64,000 nucleotides of DNA, from the NCBI RefSeq assembly GCF_009720865.1, contig NZ_WNLA01000010.1, forward strand, positions 147,279 to 211,278, in the 5' to 3' direction. Made by a program: the position numbers and the translations under genes. The notes under the pieces were generated by a model. The model was given only the letters and a program-made list of their open reading frames with translations, searched no databases and had not been told where the DNA came from. Positions 54,092-62,182 of the stretch are shown piece after piece; the stretch's first letter is position 1; every line of letters starts with the position of its first letter. Source of the DNA: Pseudoduganella ginsengisoli. GTDB lineage: Bacteria; Pseudomonadota; Gammaproteobacteria; Burkholderiales; Burkholderiaceae_D.

Positions 54092-54805
54092 ATGAAAAAC
54101 GTTGTCGCAATTCAGCACGTCGCCTTTGAACATCTGGGATCGCTGGAAGCGGTGCTGGTGGAACAAGGCTATACGGTGCATTACCTGCCCGCGTGGGCCA
54201 GCGGCCTGGCCGCGCAAGTGAAGGCACTTGAGCCGAAACTGCTGGTGGTGCTGGGCGGGCCGATCGGAGTCTACGAAGAAGACCGCTATCCGTTCCTGCA
54301 CGAAGAGAAAGCGCTGCTGGAAGAACGGCTGGCTGCCGGAAAAGCTACGCTGGGCATTTGCCTCGGTGCGCAATTGATGGCGGCTGCGCTGGGCGGCGAA
54401 GTGTATGCATCCGGCGTGAAGGAAATCGGCTGGAGCCCGCTGACCTTAACCAGCGCGGGCCAGGATTCGCCGCTGCGGTTTTTATCTGGCGAGCTGGCCG
54501 ACGTGCTGCACTGGCACGGCGACACGTTCACGTTGCCACCCGGCGCCGTACACCTGGCCTCGACCCCCATGTGCGCGAACCAGGCGTTTTCATATGGCCC
54601 GCGCGCGCTGGGTCTGCAATTCCACCTGGAAGCCGAGGGGGAGCAAATTGAACACTGGCTGGTCGGCCATGCGTGCGAAATCGCCGGCGCCGGTGTGGAC
54701 GTGGCGGCGCTGCGGCGCGGCGCCCAGCGGCATGGCGCCGCGCTGCAGCAGCAGGCGCGCCAATTCTTCAGTGCGTGGCTGGCGCAAGCGGTCCAGCGTG
54801 ATTGA
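54092..54805 (+). CDS. Class I glutamine amidotransferase
   Basis: 237 residues from the ATG at 54092, with AGGAGG five bases upstream. GuaA-like amidotransferase domain: oxyanion region VVLGGPIGVYEED, nucleophile Cys90 in LGICLGAQLMAAALG, and His/Glu in LQFHLEAEGEQ. It would release ammonia from glutamine, or act as a gamma-glutamyl hydrolase, for a partner enzyme. No ATP-pyrophosphatase synthetase subunit is fused, so the acceptor must come from another protein; the neighbouring diiron oxygenase suggests nitrogen chemistry. Confidence 0.9.
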   Translation: MKNVVAIQHVAFEHLGSLEAVLVEQGYTVHYLPAWASGLAAQVKALEPKLLVVLGGPIGVYEEDRYPFLHEEKALLEERLAAGKATLGICLGAQLMAAALGGEVYASGVKEIGWSPLTLTSAGQDSPLRFLSGELADVLHWHGDTFTLPPGAVHLASTPMCANQAFSYGPRALGLQFHLEAEGEQIEHWLVGHACEIAGAGVDVAALRRGAQRHGAALQQQARQFFSAWLAQAVQRD

Positions 54806-54822
54806 ACTCAGAGGTGATACCC

Positions 54823-55773
54823 GTGAATACCCATCAAACCCAACAAGATGACAGCGTCGCCGTGATGCTGAAAAAACTGTCGGCCCTGTGGCAGCAGCGC
54901 GCGGCAGTCAATCAAGGTCCTGTGCACTATGCCGACCTGGAATTCGATCCCGCCAAGCACGATTTCAGCGCATCGCTGCTGCCGTTCCGGGACCATGAAG
55001 CGTGGCGCACCGCGCCGGAAGAATTGAAGTCCCGCTGCCTGTCTTACGCGTGGGGCATTTATAACTTGAAAACCGTTTATATCGAATGCGACGTCGTCAC
55101 GCCGGCATGCGAAGACTTGATCAAGGTGGCGCCGGCCAACAGCCGCAACCGCGGCGTGATCCAGGACGTGATGTCGGAAGCGCTGCTCGATGAAGCGCTG
55201 CACACGCGCATGTCGCTGCTGGCGTCCAATTACATTTATGCGAAGCGGGGCCTGGCGCCGCTGGAATTCACGGCGTTCAACCTGGTGCAATGGCGCCGCG
55301 CCGTACTGGCCAGCTGCAACGCTGAATGGGAGCGGCGTTTGACGCGCTTCGCCATGGCCTGCGCCAGCGAAACCCTGATCACGGATTATTTGAAAACCAT
55401 GGCCGAAGACAGCGGTATCCAGAGCGTTTGCCACCGCACGACGAAGACGCATGCGATGGATGAGTGGAGCCACTCAAGCGTATTCAGTTTCGTTGCCACG
55501 GATATCGTATGCGGCTTGAGCCGGCGCGAACGCAGCTATCTGCGCGCCGTGATTTCGAAAACCGTCGAGATGTTCGCCAACAATGAAATGGGCGCGTGGA
55601 GCCACGTGTTCTCCATGCTGGAATTCCCCCATGCCGCCGATATCCTCGCCGATGTGGGGCCTGAAAATGAAATTGGCGTGTACACGGGTTCGGTGCAGGC
55701 TCTGATCGCCCGCATCGGCCTCGATGCGCCGGAACTGGTATCGCAAGGCGACGTGCTGGAGGTGGTGTCATGA
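54823..55773 (+). CDS. AurF-like diiron oxygenase
   Basis: 316 residues from the GTG at 54823, chosen for the AGAGGTGA ribosome-binding site just before it; a TTG at 54802 overlapping the upstream stop would add seven residues. Mostly helical, with two DExxH motifs (LLDEALHTRM and AMDEWSHSSVF) plus further glutamates such as in VTPACEDL, the ligand pattern of the AurF/CmlI family of nonheme diiron N-oxygenases that turn arylamines into nitro compounds. The electron donor is probably the reductase encoded next. Substrate unknown; no NRPS or PKS gene is in the window. Confidence 0.85.
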   Translation: MNTHQTQQDDSVAVMLKKLSALWQQRAAVNQGPVHYADLEFDPAKHDFSASLLPFRDHEAWRTAPEELKSRCLSYAWGIYNLKTVYIECDVVTPACEDLIKVAPANSRNRGVIQDVMSEALLDEALHTRMSLLASNYIYAKRGLAPLEFTAFNLVQWRRAVLASCNAEWERRLTRFAMACASETLITDYLKTMAEDSGIQSVCHRTTKTHAMDEWSHSSVFSFVATDIVCGLSRRERSYLRAVISKTVEMFANNEMGAWSHVFSMLEFPHAADILADVGPENEIGVYTGSVQALIARIGLDAPELVSQGDVLEVVS

Positions 55774-56825
55774 ATGCCCGCGTGAGTGTGCGCTGCGACA
55801 GCACGGCGCTGGAAGCAGGCAATGTCAAAGTGTTTGCCCTGCGGCTTCCCGCATCGCACGGCCTGTGCCATGACATCGACCCGGGGCGCTACGTGGCGCT
55901 GGAATATGCGGACATGGCCGGTGGCGTGCAGCACCGCATGTATTCCGTCACGCGCAAGCCTGCGCCGGACGTCTTTGAAATCGCCGTGCGCCGCACGGGT
56001 ACGCATGGCGTGGCGGACCGCCTGCATGCCAGCCTGGAAGAGGGCGCTGCCGTCACGCTGCTGTATGCGGGCGGCGACATCACGGTCGACGCCGTGGCGG
56101 CGCACCAGCAAGTGCTGATGTGGGCCGGCGGCATCGGCGTAACGTTGCCGATTGCGCTGCTGCGTGAATTGGCGGAGCAGGCGAAAGGCGGCAAATCCGT
56201 GCCGCATGTGACGCTGTACCTGTGCTGCCCGCGCGTACAGGACGTGCCGTTCCTGAATGAATTACTGGAACTGGATTTGACGAGCAGCTGGTTCGACATG
56301 CAGGTCTTTATCACGCGCCAGCCGATTGATTCGAATTCGCGCCACTTCCGCGCCGGCCGGCCTTCGGACGACATGCTGCGTGCGCTGGCGGCGCCGGGCG
56401 CCGTGCTGCTGTGCGGCGGTTACCAGTTTGCGCTGGAGACGCGCAGCCGCGTGCGCGAATTCTTCCTGCAGGCGGAATTGCTGATCGAGTCATTCAGTGC
56501 GCCAAAGGCGGAGCCGCCCGCACCGTCCGCCCTCGCGCCTGCCGCGCCGCGCGCCGTGATTGCTATCGCGGGGCTGGGAACCAGCTTGCCCGCCGATCCT
56601 GAGAAAAGCTTGCTGGACAACCTGGAACAGCATGGCGTGCCGATCCGCAGCCAGTGCCGTTCCGGCATTTGCGGCAGTTGCCGTGTGAAAGTACTGTCCG
56701 GCGACTGCCGCCGTGAAGCGGACTTCTGTTTGGACGACAACGATGTCAGCCAGGGATACGCGCTGGCGTGCTGCACGTATCCGACGCAAGGCGAGCTGAC
56801 GGTGGCGCTGGGCGCGGGCAGCTAG
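55770..56825 (+). CDS. Ferredoxin-NAD(P)H reductase with C-terminal 2Fe-2S domain
   Basis: 351 residues, ATGA overlap with the oxygenase gene. Order: FAD/FMN-binding barrel (about 1-105, HRMYSVTRKP), NAD-binding domain (about 110-235, WAGGIGVTLPIALLRELAE), an alanine-rich linker, and a plant-type ferredoxin (about 265-351) with C-x4-C-x2-C in CRSGICGSC and the last Cys in LACC. This is the vanillate demethylase/phthalate dioxygenase reductase type. The tight coupling suggests it feeds electrons to the AurF-like enzyme. Confidence 0.92.
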   Translation: MNARVSVRCDSTALEAGNVKVFALRLPASHGLCHDIDPGRYVALEYADMAGGVQHRMYSVTRKPAPDVFEIAVRRTGTHGVADRLHASLEEGAAVTLLYAGGDITVDAVAAHQQVLMWAGGIGVTLPIALLRELAEQAKGGKSVPHVTLYLCCPRVQDVPFLNELLELDLTSSWFDMQVFITRQPIDSNSRHFRAGRPSDDMLRALAAPGAVLLCGGYQFALETRSRVREFFLQAELLIESFSAPKAEPPAPSALAPAAPRAVIAIAGLGTSLPADPEKSLLDNLEQHGVPIRSQCRSGICGSCRVKVLSGDCRREADFCLDDNDVSQGYALACCTYPTQGELTVALGAGS

Positions 56826-56830
56826 CGGCC

Positions 56831-58501
56831 CTACTCCAGCACCAGCAGGGACACGCCCTGGCGCGGCAGCACGTAGTTCAAGCTGGCCGCGCCATTTTTC
56901 ACTGCCAGCGGCGCCAGCGCCACCGGCGCCATGTGCGATGCGCCTTCCAGCAGCTGGTACTGTTTGGCGTCGGGCGACTGCGGCGAGCCCAGTTGCTGCC
57001 ACGCCGTGTAGGCATTGGCATTGGCCTTGTCGACGCGCCATTGCGTGACCTTGCGCGCGCCATCCTTGCCCAGCCCTGTCAGGTCCAGCCGGACTGCCGC
57101 ATCCGGGCCGGCCACGTCATCATCGTGGTAGTGCCAGCTCAGGATGGCGATTTGCCCGGTGGGCGTGCGTGTTGCAATGGCGCCGATGTCTGGATTGCCC
57201 TGCACGCCTTTGGCCAGCATGTCATCCAGCGGCTGCATGGCGCTGCTGGTGGCCGCCAGCTTTTCCTGCCCCAGTTTGGAAAACAGGCGGAACACGTTCA
57301 GCACGGGCAAGTCCACGCCATTGGTGGCCAGTTGCCGGTAGCCGGCAAACCACGGCTGGTTTTCAAACGTGAAGGCCCACGTCAGCGCACCGTCCAGGTT
57401 GACGCCGCGGCGCGACGCCAGTTCCCAGATGCGCGCAAAACTGGCGGCGGTATAGCTGGAATACATGGTGCCGTTGCGGTACCCGTTTTGCGGGCCCGGG
57501 CAGGCGGCGCAGCCTTCCGGGTCGCTTTCACCGATGACGATGGGTTTGTTTTTCAGCTGCGGAATGGCGGCGATTTTTGCAAAGCCGTTATCGACGTCGC
57601 GCAAGTGCTCGCGGATTCCCATGCGTACGTGGCCGTCGACAAAGCGGGGAATCCCCTTGGCATGGAAGGACAGGAAGTCCGTCGGCGTGCCGGTGCCGCC
57701 CGTTGCATGGTTGGCGCCGGAGACCACGTGCTTGAGGAAGGCATCCATGAATTCGCCGCCCGGCCCTGCCACATCCGGGCCGCCGACGAACGCTTCCGGC
57801 AGCGCGCGCCGGATGCCGGCAATCGCGTAGTCATGCAGTTTGTTGAATTCATCCTGCGTGCCGGCCCAATACGTGCGGAAGTTCGGTTCATTCCACACTT
57901 CGAAATACCATTTTTTGACTTCATCGTGCCCGTAGCGCTGGATATTGTGCAAGGTCCACTGGTAAGCCAGTTCGCCCCATTTCGCATAATCTTTTGGCGG
58001 TGCAGTCCAGCCGGTTGCAATCAAGTCATAGGCAAAGCCGGGACGCCAGCTGTGCTGATACGGCGTACCCGCAGGGGCGCTGGACATCGCTTCCGGCATG
58101 AAGCCGATTTGCAGGTAAGGGCGCACGCCCCGCTCGATGTAGCTGTCGATGATGCGGTCAGTGATGGTCCAGTCGTAGACGGGTTTGCCGTCTTTGGTTT
58201 CCGTATAAGCATTGGTGCTGCCCCATTTGAACGCCGGCGTGCCGTCGCCGGTGCTGAGCAGGTTGTGGGCGCGGAAGAAGACGTCGCCGCGCCGCAGTTC
58301 ACCCAGGTGGCCCATCAGCTTGCGGCCATCTTTCATGGTGGCGTAATTGGGTTCATCGGCGCCAAAGAAGCGCCAGATGGGCTTGAGTTCACCGGCGGGG
58401 CGCGACGCCTCCACCGTGATGGTTACCGGAATCGTTTGTGCTGCTGCCGAAGCGCTGGCCAATAGCGCGGCGAGCGCGCATGCCAGTGGAATGCGTACCA
58501 T
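56831..58501 (-). CDS. Secreted GH39-like glycoside hydrolase
   Basis: 556 residues with a signal peptide (VRIPLACALAALLASASAAA-QTI). TIM barrel with acid/base Glu in FEVWNEPN and a candidate nucleophile Glu in VIGESDPEG, as in family 39 (beta-xylosidase, alpha-iduronidase). The C-terminal part (about 430-556) is a beta-sandwich. ATG at 58499-58501 follows AGGAGG closely. It likely cleaves a plant or microbial xyloside or uronide outside the cytoplasm. Confidence 0.85.
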   Translation of the reverse strand: MVRIPLACALAALLASASAAAQTIPVTITVEASRPAGELKPIWRFFGADEPNYATMKDGRKLMGHLGELRRGDVFFRAHNLLSTGDGTPAFKWGSTNAYTETKDGKPVYDWTITDRIIDSYIERGVRPYLQIGFMPEAMSSAPAGTPYQHSWRPGFAYDLIATGWTAPPKDYAKWGELAYQWTLHNIQRYGHDEVKKWYFEVWNEPNFRTYWAGTQDEFNKLHDYAIAGIRRALPEAFVGGPDVAGPGGEFMDAFLKHVVSGANHATGGTGTPTDFLSFHAKGIPRFVDGHVRMGIREHLRDVDNGFAKIAAIPQLKNKPIVIGESDPEGCAACPGPQNGYRNGTMYSSYTAASFARIWELASRRGVNLDGALTWAFTFENQPWFAGYRQLATNGVDLPVLNVFRLFSKLGQEKLAATSSAMQPLDDMLAKGVQGNPDIGAIATRTPTGQIAILSWHYHDDDVAGPDAAVRLDLTGLGKDGARKVTQWRVDKANANAYTAWQQLGSPQSPDAKQYQLLEGASHMAPVALAPLAVKNGAASLNYVLPRQGVSLLVLE

Positions 58502-58559
58502 GTCCCCTCCTTTGTTGTAATGGCGACATGGTACGCGCAGCCGATACCGGCCGTGATCA

Positions 58560-58596
58560 ATTATAGGGAGGAAGTGATACGGGAATTGATATCACT
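58560..58596 (-). promoter_or_regulatory. GH39 promoter with overlapping dyad operator
   Basis: On the minus strand TATAAT (58565-58560) is a -10 box about 58 bases before the GH39 start. AGTGATA (58573-58579) and TATCACT (58590-58596) are a perfect 7-bp inverted repeat with a 10-base centre covering the -35 position, as for a repressor operator. Confidence 0.5.
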
Positions 58597-58608
58597 GCGG
58601 CGGTACGG

Positions 58609-59250
58609 TCAGGCGCGGCGCTGCCAATCCAGCACGTAGGCAGGCACCGGCGCTGCATTGCCTTCGGCGGTTTCAGGCGCACCGCGCACACGCGTCAGCG
58701 GCAGGACACCGGACCAGGCCGGGTAATCCTCATCGCCCGCTTCTTCGACCGGTCCGCCCGCCCGCACTTTGCAGGCCGCTTCATCGAGCGTGATGCGCAG
58801 CACGGTAGTGGCGGCATGTTCCTTGTCGCTGCCGGGACGGATATCGGCCTGGCGGCCCGGCACCAGCGATTCCATGAACGTGGCCAGCGTTGCCGGCTTG
58901 TCGTCATCCGGGACTTTTTCAAAGCGGCCATAAATCATGGCGGAACGGTAATTCATGGAGTGGTTGAACGCGGAGCGCGCCAGTACGAGGCCATCCACCA
59001 GCGTAATCGTCACGCACACGTCCTGTTCCATCAAGCGCTTCAGCATGCGGCTGCCATTGGAGCCATGAATGTACAGGTGGTTGCCTTCGCGCCAGCACGC
59101 TGTCGGGATGCAGTGTGTGCCGTGGTCGTCGGTGAAGGCGATATGGCAGACATAGGCATCGTCGACGATGGCGTGTACGACGGCATTGTCATAGGCGGCA
59201 TTCTCGGCAACGCGGCGGACGCGGGTGCGGTGGCTTGGTGGGGTGCTCAT
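58609..59250 (-). CDS. PPOX-fold flavoprotein (pyridoxamine 5'-phosphate oxidase family)
   Basis: 213 residues. Split-barrel flavin-binding fold: AFTDDHGTHCIPTACWREGNHLYIHGSNGSRM-like strands (key parts IPTACW and IHGSNGSRM), then SMNYRSAMIYGRFEKV. It belongs to the FMN/heme/F420-binding group often annotated as PPOX class, and to the subgroup usually encoded divergently to a MocR regulator. Here a TnpB element lies between it and the MocR gene at 60538. Substrate unknown. Confidence 0.85.
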   Translation of the reverse strand: MSTPPSHRTRVRRVAENAAYDNAVVHAIVDDAYVCHIAFTDDHGTHCIPTACWREGNHLYIHGSNGSRMLKRLMEQDVCVTITLVDGLVLARSAFNHSMNYRSAMIYGRFEKVPDDDKPATLATFMESLVPGRQADIRPGSDKEHAATTVLRITLDEAACKVRAGGPVEEAGDEDYPAWSGVLPLTRVRGAPETAEGNAAPVPAYVLDWQRRA

Positions 59251-59300
59251 TATTAGATGTTACTCCAGGAAACTGTGTCCTTAGGACGGGGAATAAAGGA

Positions 59301-59373
59301 AACCGACTGCGAAGCGGTCGAGTCCCATTCGGTTAAAAAAGAACTAGTTAAGGGAACTAATTCAAGCCGTGTT
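59301..59373 (+). other. Structured leader upstream of tnpB
   Basis: CGACTGC-GAA-GCGGTCG (59304-59320) is a 7-bp hairpin with one wobble; AACCGA (59301-59306) also pairs with TCGGTT (59329-59334), an alternative fold; and GAACTAGTT (59341-59349) pairs with AACTAATTC (59355-59363) with one mismatch. Such subterminal hairpins are expected at the left end of IS200/IS605 elements. Confidence 0.5.
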
Positions 59374-59385
59374 GGTCAAAGTGGA

Positions 59386-60471
59386 ATGAAACTGGTTTAT
59401 CGATATCGCGTAAAGTCCCTGAGCGGCCTGCTCAATGAACAGGCGCGGAAGGTAAATGACGTTTGGAACTTTTGCAATGACCGGCAGAAGGACGCCCTGC
59501 GTTTTAGTCGACCGTGGCATACAGGTTTTGATTTGATTAAGCTCACCACCGGTTGTAGCCAAGAGTTGGGTTTGCATTCCGGAACGATTAACGACGTCTG
59601 CCAGCAATATGCGAAATCGCGCCAGCAGCGCCGCCGGCCCTACTTGCGTTACCGTGGGCGCAAAGCGTTGGGCTGGGTGCCGCTCAAGGGACGCGATCTG
59701 AAGCGGGAAGGCAATGCATTCCGCTTTGCCGGCCGTACGTTTCGCGTGTTTTACTCGCGTCCCTTGCCCGATGGGAAAATCTGCGACGGCACCAATTTTT
59801 CCCGCGACCGGCGCGGCAATTGGTCCCTCAATATCGTGTTGGAGTTGTCTGAACCAGCCAAGCGGGCGCCGTTGCGCGAGGTGGGGATAGATCTGGGCTT
59901 GAAAGACTTGGTTACGCTGTCGATAGCTGACAAAGTGTCCGCGCCGCAGTTTTACCGGCAGTCCGAGGCGCAACTGGCGGTTGCGCAGCGTGCGCATAAG
60001 AAACGGCGGGTGGCGACCATTCACGCCCAAATCGCCAAGCGCAGGAATGACTTTCTTCACAACCTGTCCACTGACCTCGTACGTCGATTCGACCTGATCG
60101 CGATCGGTAACGTCAACGCGGCGGGACTCGCCAAAACCAGCATGGCGAAGTCGGTACTGGATGCAGGCTGGTCGGCCCTTCGAAATCAACTCGCGTACAA
60201 GGCTATCAAGCATGGCGTGTGGTTTGCCGAAGTGGACGAAAGATTCACCACCCAGGTCTGCTCGAATTGCGGCGCCAAGCCTGAAACGAGGCCGAGAGGT
60301 ATCGCAGACCTTGGAATAAGAGAGTGGCAGTGCTGTGATTGCGGTGCGGTACATGATCGTGATCTCAATGCTGCGATTAATATTCTCCGTCGCGGACGTG
60401 CGACGCTGGCTGCAGGAATCTCTGTCCTTTACGGCAGAGCGGACGTCAATGACTCCTCTCATGTTGGTTGA
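59386..60471 (+). CDS. tnpB: TnpB (RNA-guided nuclease family) with relocated RuvC glutamate
   Basis: 361 residues from the ATG at 59386; the frame is open upstream to 59257 but the family fold begins here (MKLVYRYRVKSL). RuvC-I Asp169 in GIDLGLKDL and RuvC-III Asp326 in HDRDLNAAINIL are present, as is the CxxC...CxxC zinc finger (CSNCG, CCDCG). At RuvC-II the usual I-E-D-L-N reads IGNVN, so the catalytic Glu is absent there, while Glu285 appears in AEVDERFTTQVCSNCG, a position known as an alternative catalytic Glu in a large TnpB group. The nuclease is therefore probably active. The guide RNA would be expected at the 3' end of the gene and right element end. Confidence 0.9.
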   Translation: MKLVYRYRVKSLSGLLNEQARKVNDVWNFCNDRQKDALRFSRPWHTGFDLIKLTTGCSQELGLHSGTINDVCQQYAKSRQQRRRPYLRYRGRKALGWVPLKGRDLKREGNAFRFAGRTFRVFYSRPLPDGKICDGTNFSRDRRGNWSLNIVLELSEPAKRAPLREVGIDLGLKDLVTLSIADKVSAPQFYRQSEAQLAVAQRAHKKRRVATIHAQIAKRRNDFLHNLSTDLVRRFDLIAIGNVNAAGLAKTSMAKSVLDAGWSALRNQLAYKAIKHGVWFAEVDERFTTQVCSNCGAKPETRPRGIADLGIREWQCCDCGAVHDRDLNAAINILRRGRATLAAGISVLYGRADVNDSSHVG

Positions 60472-60537
60472 GTGGCAACTATAATGGCGATCTGGCCCTT
60501 GCATAAGGTCCACCAATATGGAATTTTTTGGAGCCAC

Positions 60538-62088
60538 ATGGATTACACCCTGCTGTTCGATACGTTTATCGAGACCCACGCCCACCTGGGCTGGCCGCGC
60601 CAGCGCTTGCTGCACGAATGCCTGCGCTCCGCCATCCGCGACGGCACGTTGGCGGCAGGTACGCGGCTGGCGTCTTCCCGCACCTTGGCAAGCGAATTGA
60701 ATGTGGCGCGCAATTCCGTGCTGTATGCGTATGAACAGCTGGCGTCTGAAGGTTACGTGCTGGGCGACCGGCGCGGCACCGTAGTGGCAGCCATTGCCAG
60801 CCAGGTATCGGCTGAAGCGGCAGCCGTGCATGCCGGGACTAGTGCAGCCAGCGGCGGCGCGCTGAACCCTGCTCCGTCATTGCCGCTGTCGCGCCGCGCA
60901 CGCAACCTGCGCCCGGTGCTGGGGCCTGCCGACACGATGGGCGCGTTTGTCCCCGGCGTACCGGCGCTCGATGCATTTCCGCTGCCGCTGTGGCGGCGCA
61001 TGCTGGAGCGCGCATGGCGCGCGGTGACGGTGCGCCAGCTCAATTACAGCGACCCGTGCGGCGAGCCCGGATTGCGCGCTGCCGTGGCGGATTATCTGCG
61101 CGCATCGCGCGGCGTGCTGTGCGACGCATCGCAAGTGCTGATCACGGATGGCACGCAAAGTTCGCTGGACTTGTGCGCGCGGGCTTGCGCCGATGACGGC
61201 GACACCGTGTGGATCGAAGATCCCGGCTATGCCGGCGCGCTGGCCGCGTTCCGGGGCGCGGGACTGAACGTGCTGGGCATCCCGATGGATAGCGAAGGCA
61301 TTGCGCCGCAGGCTGCACATTGGCGCGATGCACCGCCCAAGCTGATTTACACGACGCCATCGCACCAGTATCCGGTGGGGACGGTGATGTCGCTGCCGCG
61401 GCGGCTGGCGCTGATTGCCGATGCGCGGGCGGCGGGCGCGCTGATCATCGAAGACGACTACGACAGTGAATTCCGCCACGATGGCCCGCCTCTGCCGGCC
61501 ATGCAGGGCTTGGCGCCCGATGCGCCGGTGCTGTACCTGGGCACGTTCAGCAAGACCATGTTCCCGGCGCTGCGCATCGGCTATGTCGTGGCGCCGCCGT
61601 GGCTGGCCGGACCGCTGGCGGACATGCGCGCGCAGTCATCGGCGCGGGGGCGGGTGGCGGAACAACTGGCGGTGGCGGAGTTTGTGCGCAGCGGGCAGTT
61701 TGCGCTGCACTTGCGGCGCATGCGGCGGCTGTACCGGCAGCGGCGCGATGCGCTGCAGGCGGCGCTGGAGCGTTACCTGGAGGGACAGGCGGTCGTGGAG
61801 GGCGCTTCCGCGGGCATGCATCTGGCGCTGCGGTTCATCGATCCTTTACTGGATGACCAGGTGGTGACGGCGCGCTTGCTGGACGAGGGCATCGTGGTGA
61901 ATGCCTTGTCTGTGCATGCGATTGGGCCAACGCCCCTGTGCCAGGGGCTGATGCTGGGATATGCGCAAGTGCCGGCGGAACAGATGGAGGAACTGGCACG
62001 CAGGATTGTGCGGATTATCAATCAATCATTTTGCAATAGTGACGTAGCCGCCACGCCACAAAATTGTTTTTTTATGAAAATAATTTGA
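60538..62088 (+). CDS. MocR-type GntR regulator with aminotransferase domain
   Basis: 516 residues from the ATG at 60538, with GGAG eight bases or less upstream (60530-60533). N-terminal GntR winged helix (about 15-80, ASSRTLASELNVARNSVLYAYEQL), a linker, then a class I aminotransferase domain (about 125-500) with the PLP lysine in LGTFSKTMFPALRIGYVV. MocR regulators sense PLP or related compounds, and PdxR-like members control vitamin B6 genes; this one probably controlled the PPOX gene now on the far side of the TnpB element. The C-terminal 15 residues (NCFFMKII) look like added sequence. Confidence 0.92.
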   Translation: MDYTLLFDTFIETHAHLGWPRQRLLHECLRSAIRDGTLAAGTRLASSRTLASELNVARNSVLYAYEQLASEGYVLGDRRGTVVAAIASQVSAEAAAVHAGTSAASGGALNPAPSLPLSRRARNLRPVLGPADTMGAFVPGVPALDAFPLPLWRRMLERAWRAVTVRQLNYSDPCGEPGLRAAVADYLRASRGVLCDASQVLITDGTQSSLDLCARACADDGDTVWIEDPGYAGALAAFRGAGLNVLGIPMDSEGIAPQAAHWRDAPPKLIYTTPSHQYPVGTVMSLPRRLALIADARAAGALIIEDDYDSEFRHDGPPLPAMQGLAPDAPVLYLGTFSKTMFPALRIGYVVAPPWLAGPLADMRAQSSARGRVAEQLAVAEFVRSGQFALHLRRMRRLYRQRRDALQAALERYLEGQAVVEGASAGMHLALRFIDPLLDDQVVTARLLDEGIVVNALSVHAIGPTPLCQGLMLGYAQVPAEQMEELARRIVRIINQSFCNSDVAATPQNCFFMKII

Positions 62089-62136
62089 CAAGTTGTATAG
62101 ATGTTTAATACATTCCAACCGGAAATTTTATTTATG

Positions 62137-62156
62137 GCAACAATTGTTGCTTTTTT
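62137..62156 (+). terminator. Palindrome followed by T-run after the MocR gene
   Basis: GCAACAATTGTTGC (62137-62150) is a perfect palindrome directly followed by TTTTTT. It can end MocR transcription, though the short loop makes it weak; it could also be an operator for the adhesin gene 27 bases downstream. TTGACA at 62085-62090 upstream might be a -35 for that gene, but no good -10 is at normal distance. Confidence 0.55.
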
Positions 62157-62182
62157 AATGACTTACCCAGTTGGAGAAATGA

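Larger units (their letters stand above)
59272..60480 (+). mobile_element. IS200/IS605-family TnpB-only element
   Basis: A lone tnpB flanked by structured DNA, with no tnpA in the window. The left side (from about 59272) has stable hairpins; the right limit near 60480 is estimated from the end of tnpB and where the MocR leader begins. Exact ends and target site cannot be fixed without an empty site. It sits between two genes that are normally divergent neighbours, which suggests an insertion. Confidence 0.6.

Noticed and set aside
56768..58465. A 565-codon plus-strand frame opposite the GH39 gene
   Set aside because: The GH39 gene has a signal peptide, catalytic motifs and ribosome-binding site; the plus-strand frame has none.
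59386..60471. Nuclease-dead TnpB repressor (TldR-like)
   Set aside because: Although the standard RuvC-II Glu is missing, an alternative Glu at the known relocated position and both Asp residues are present.
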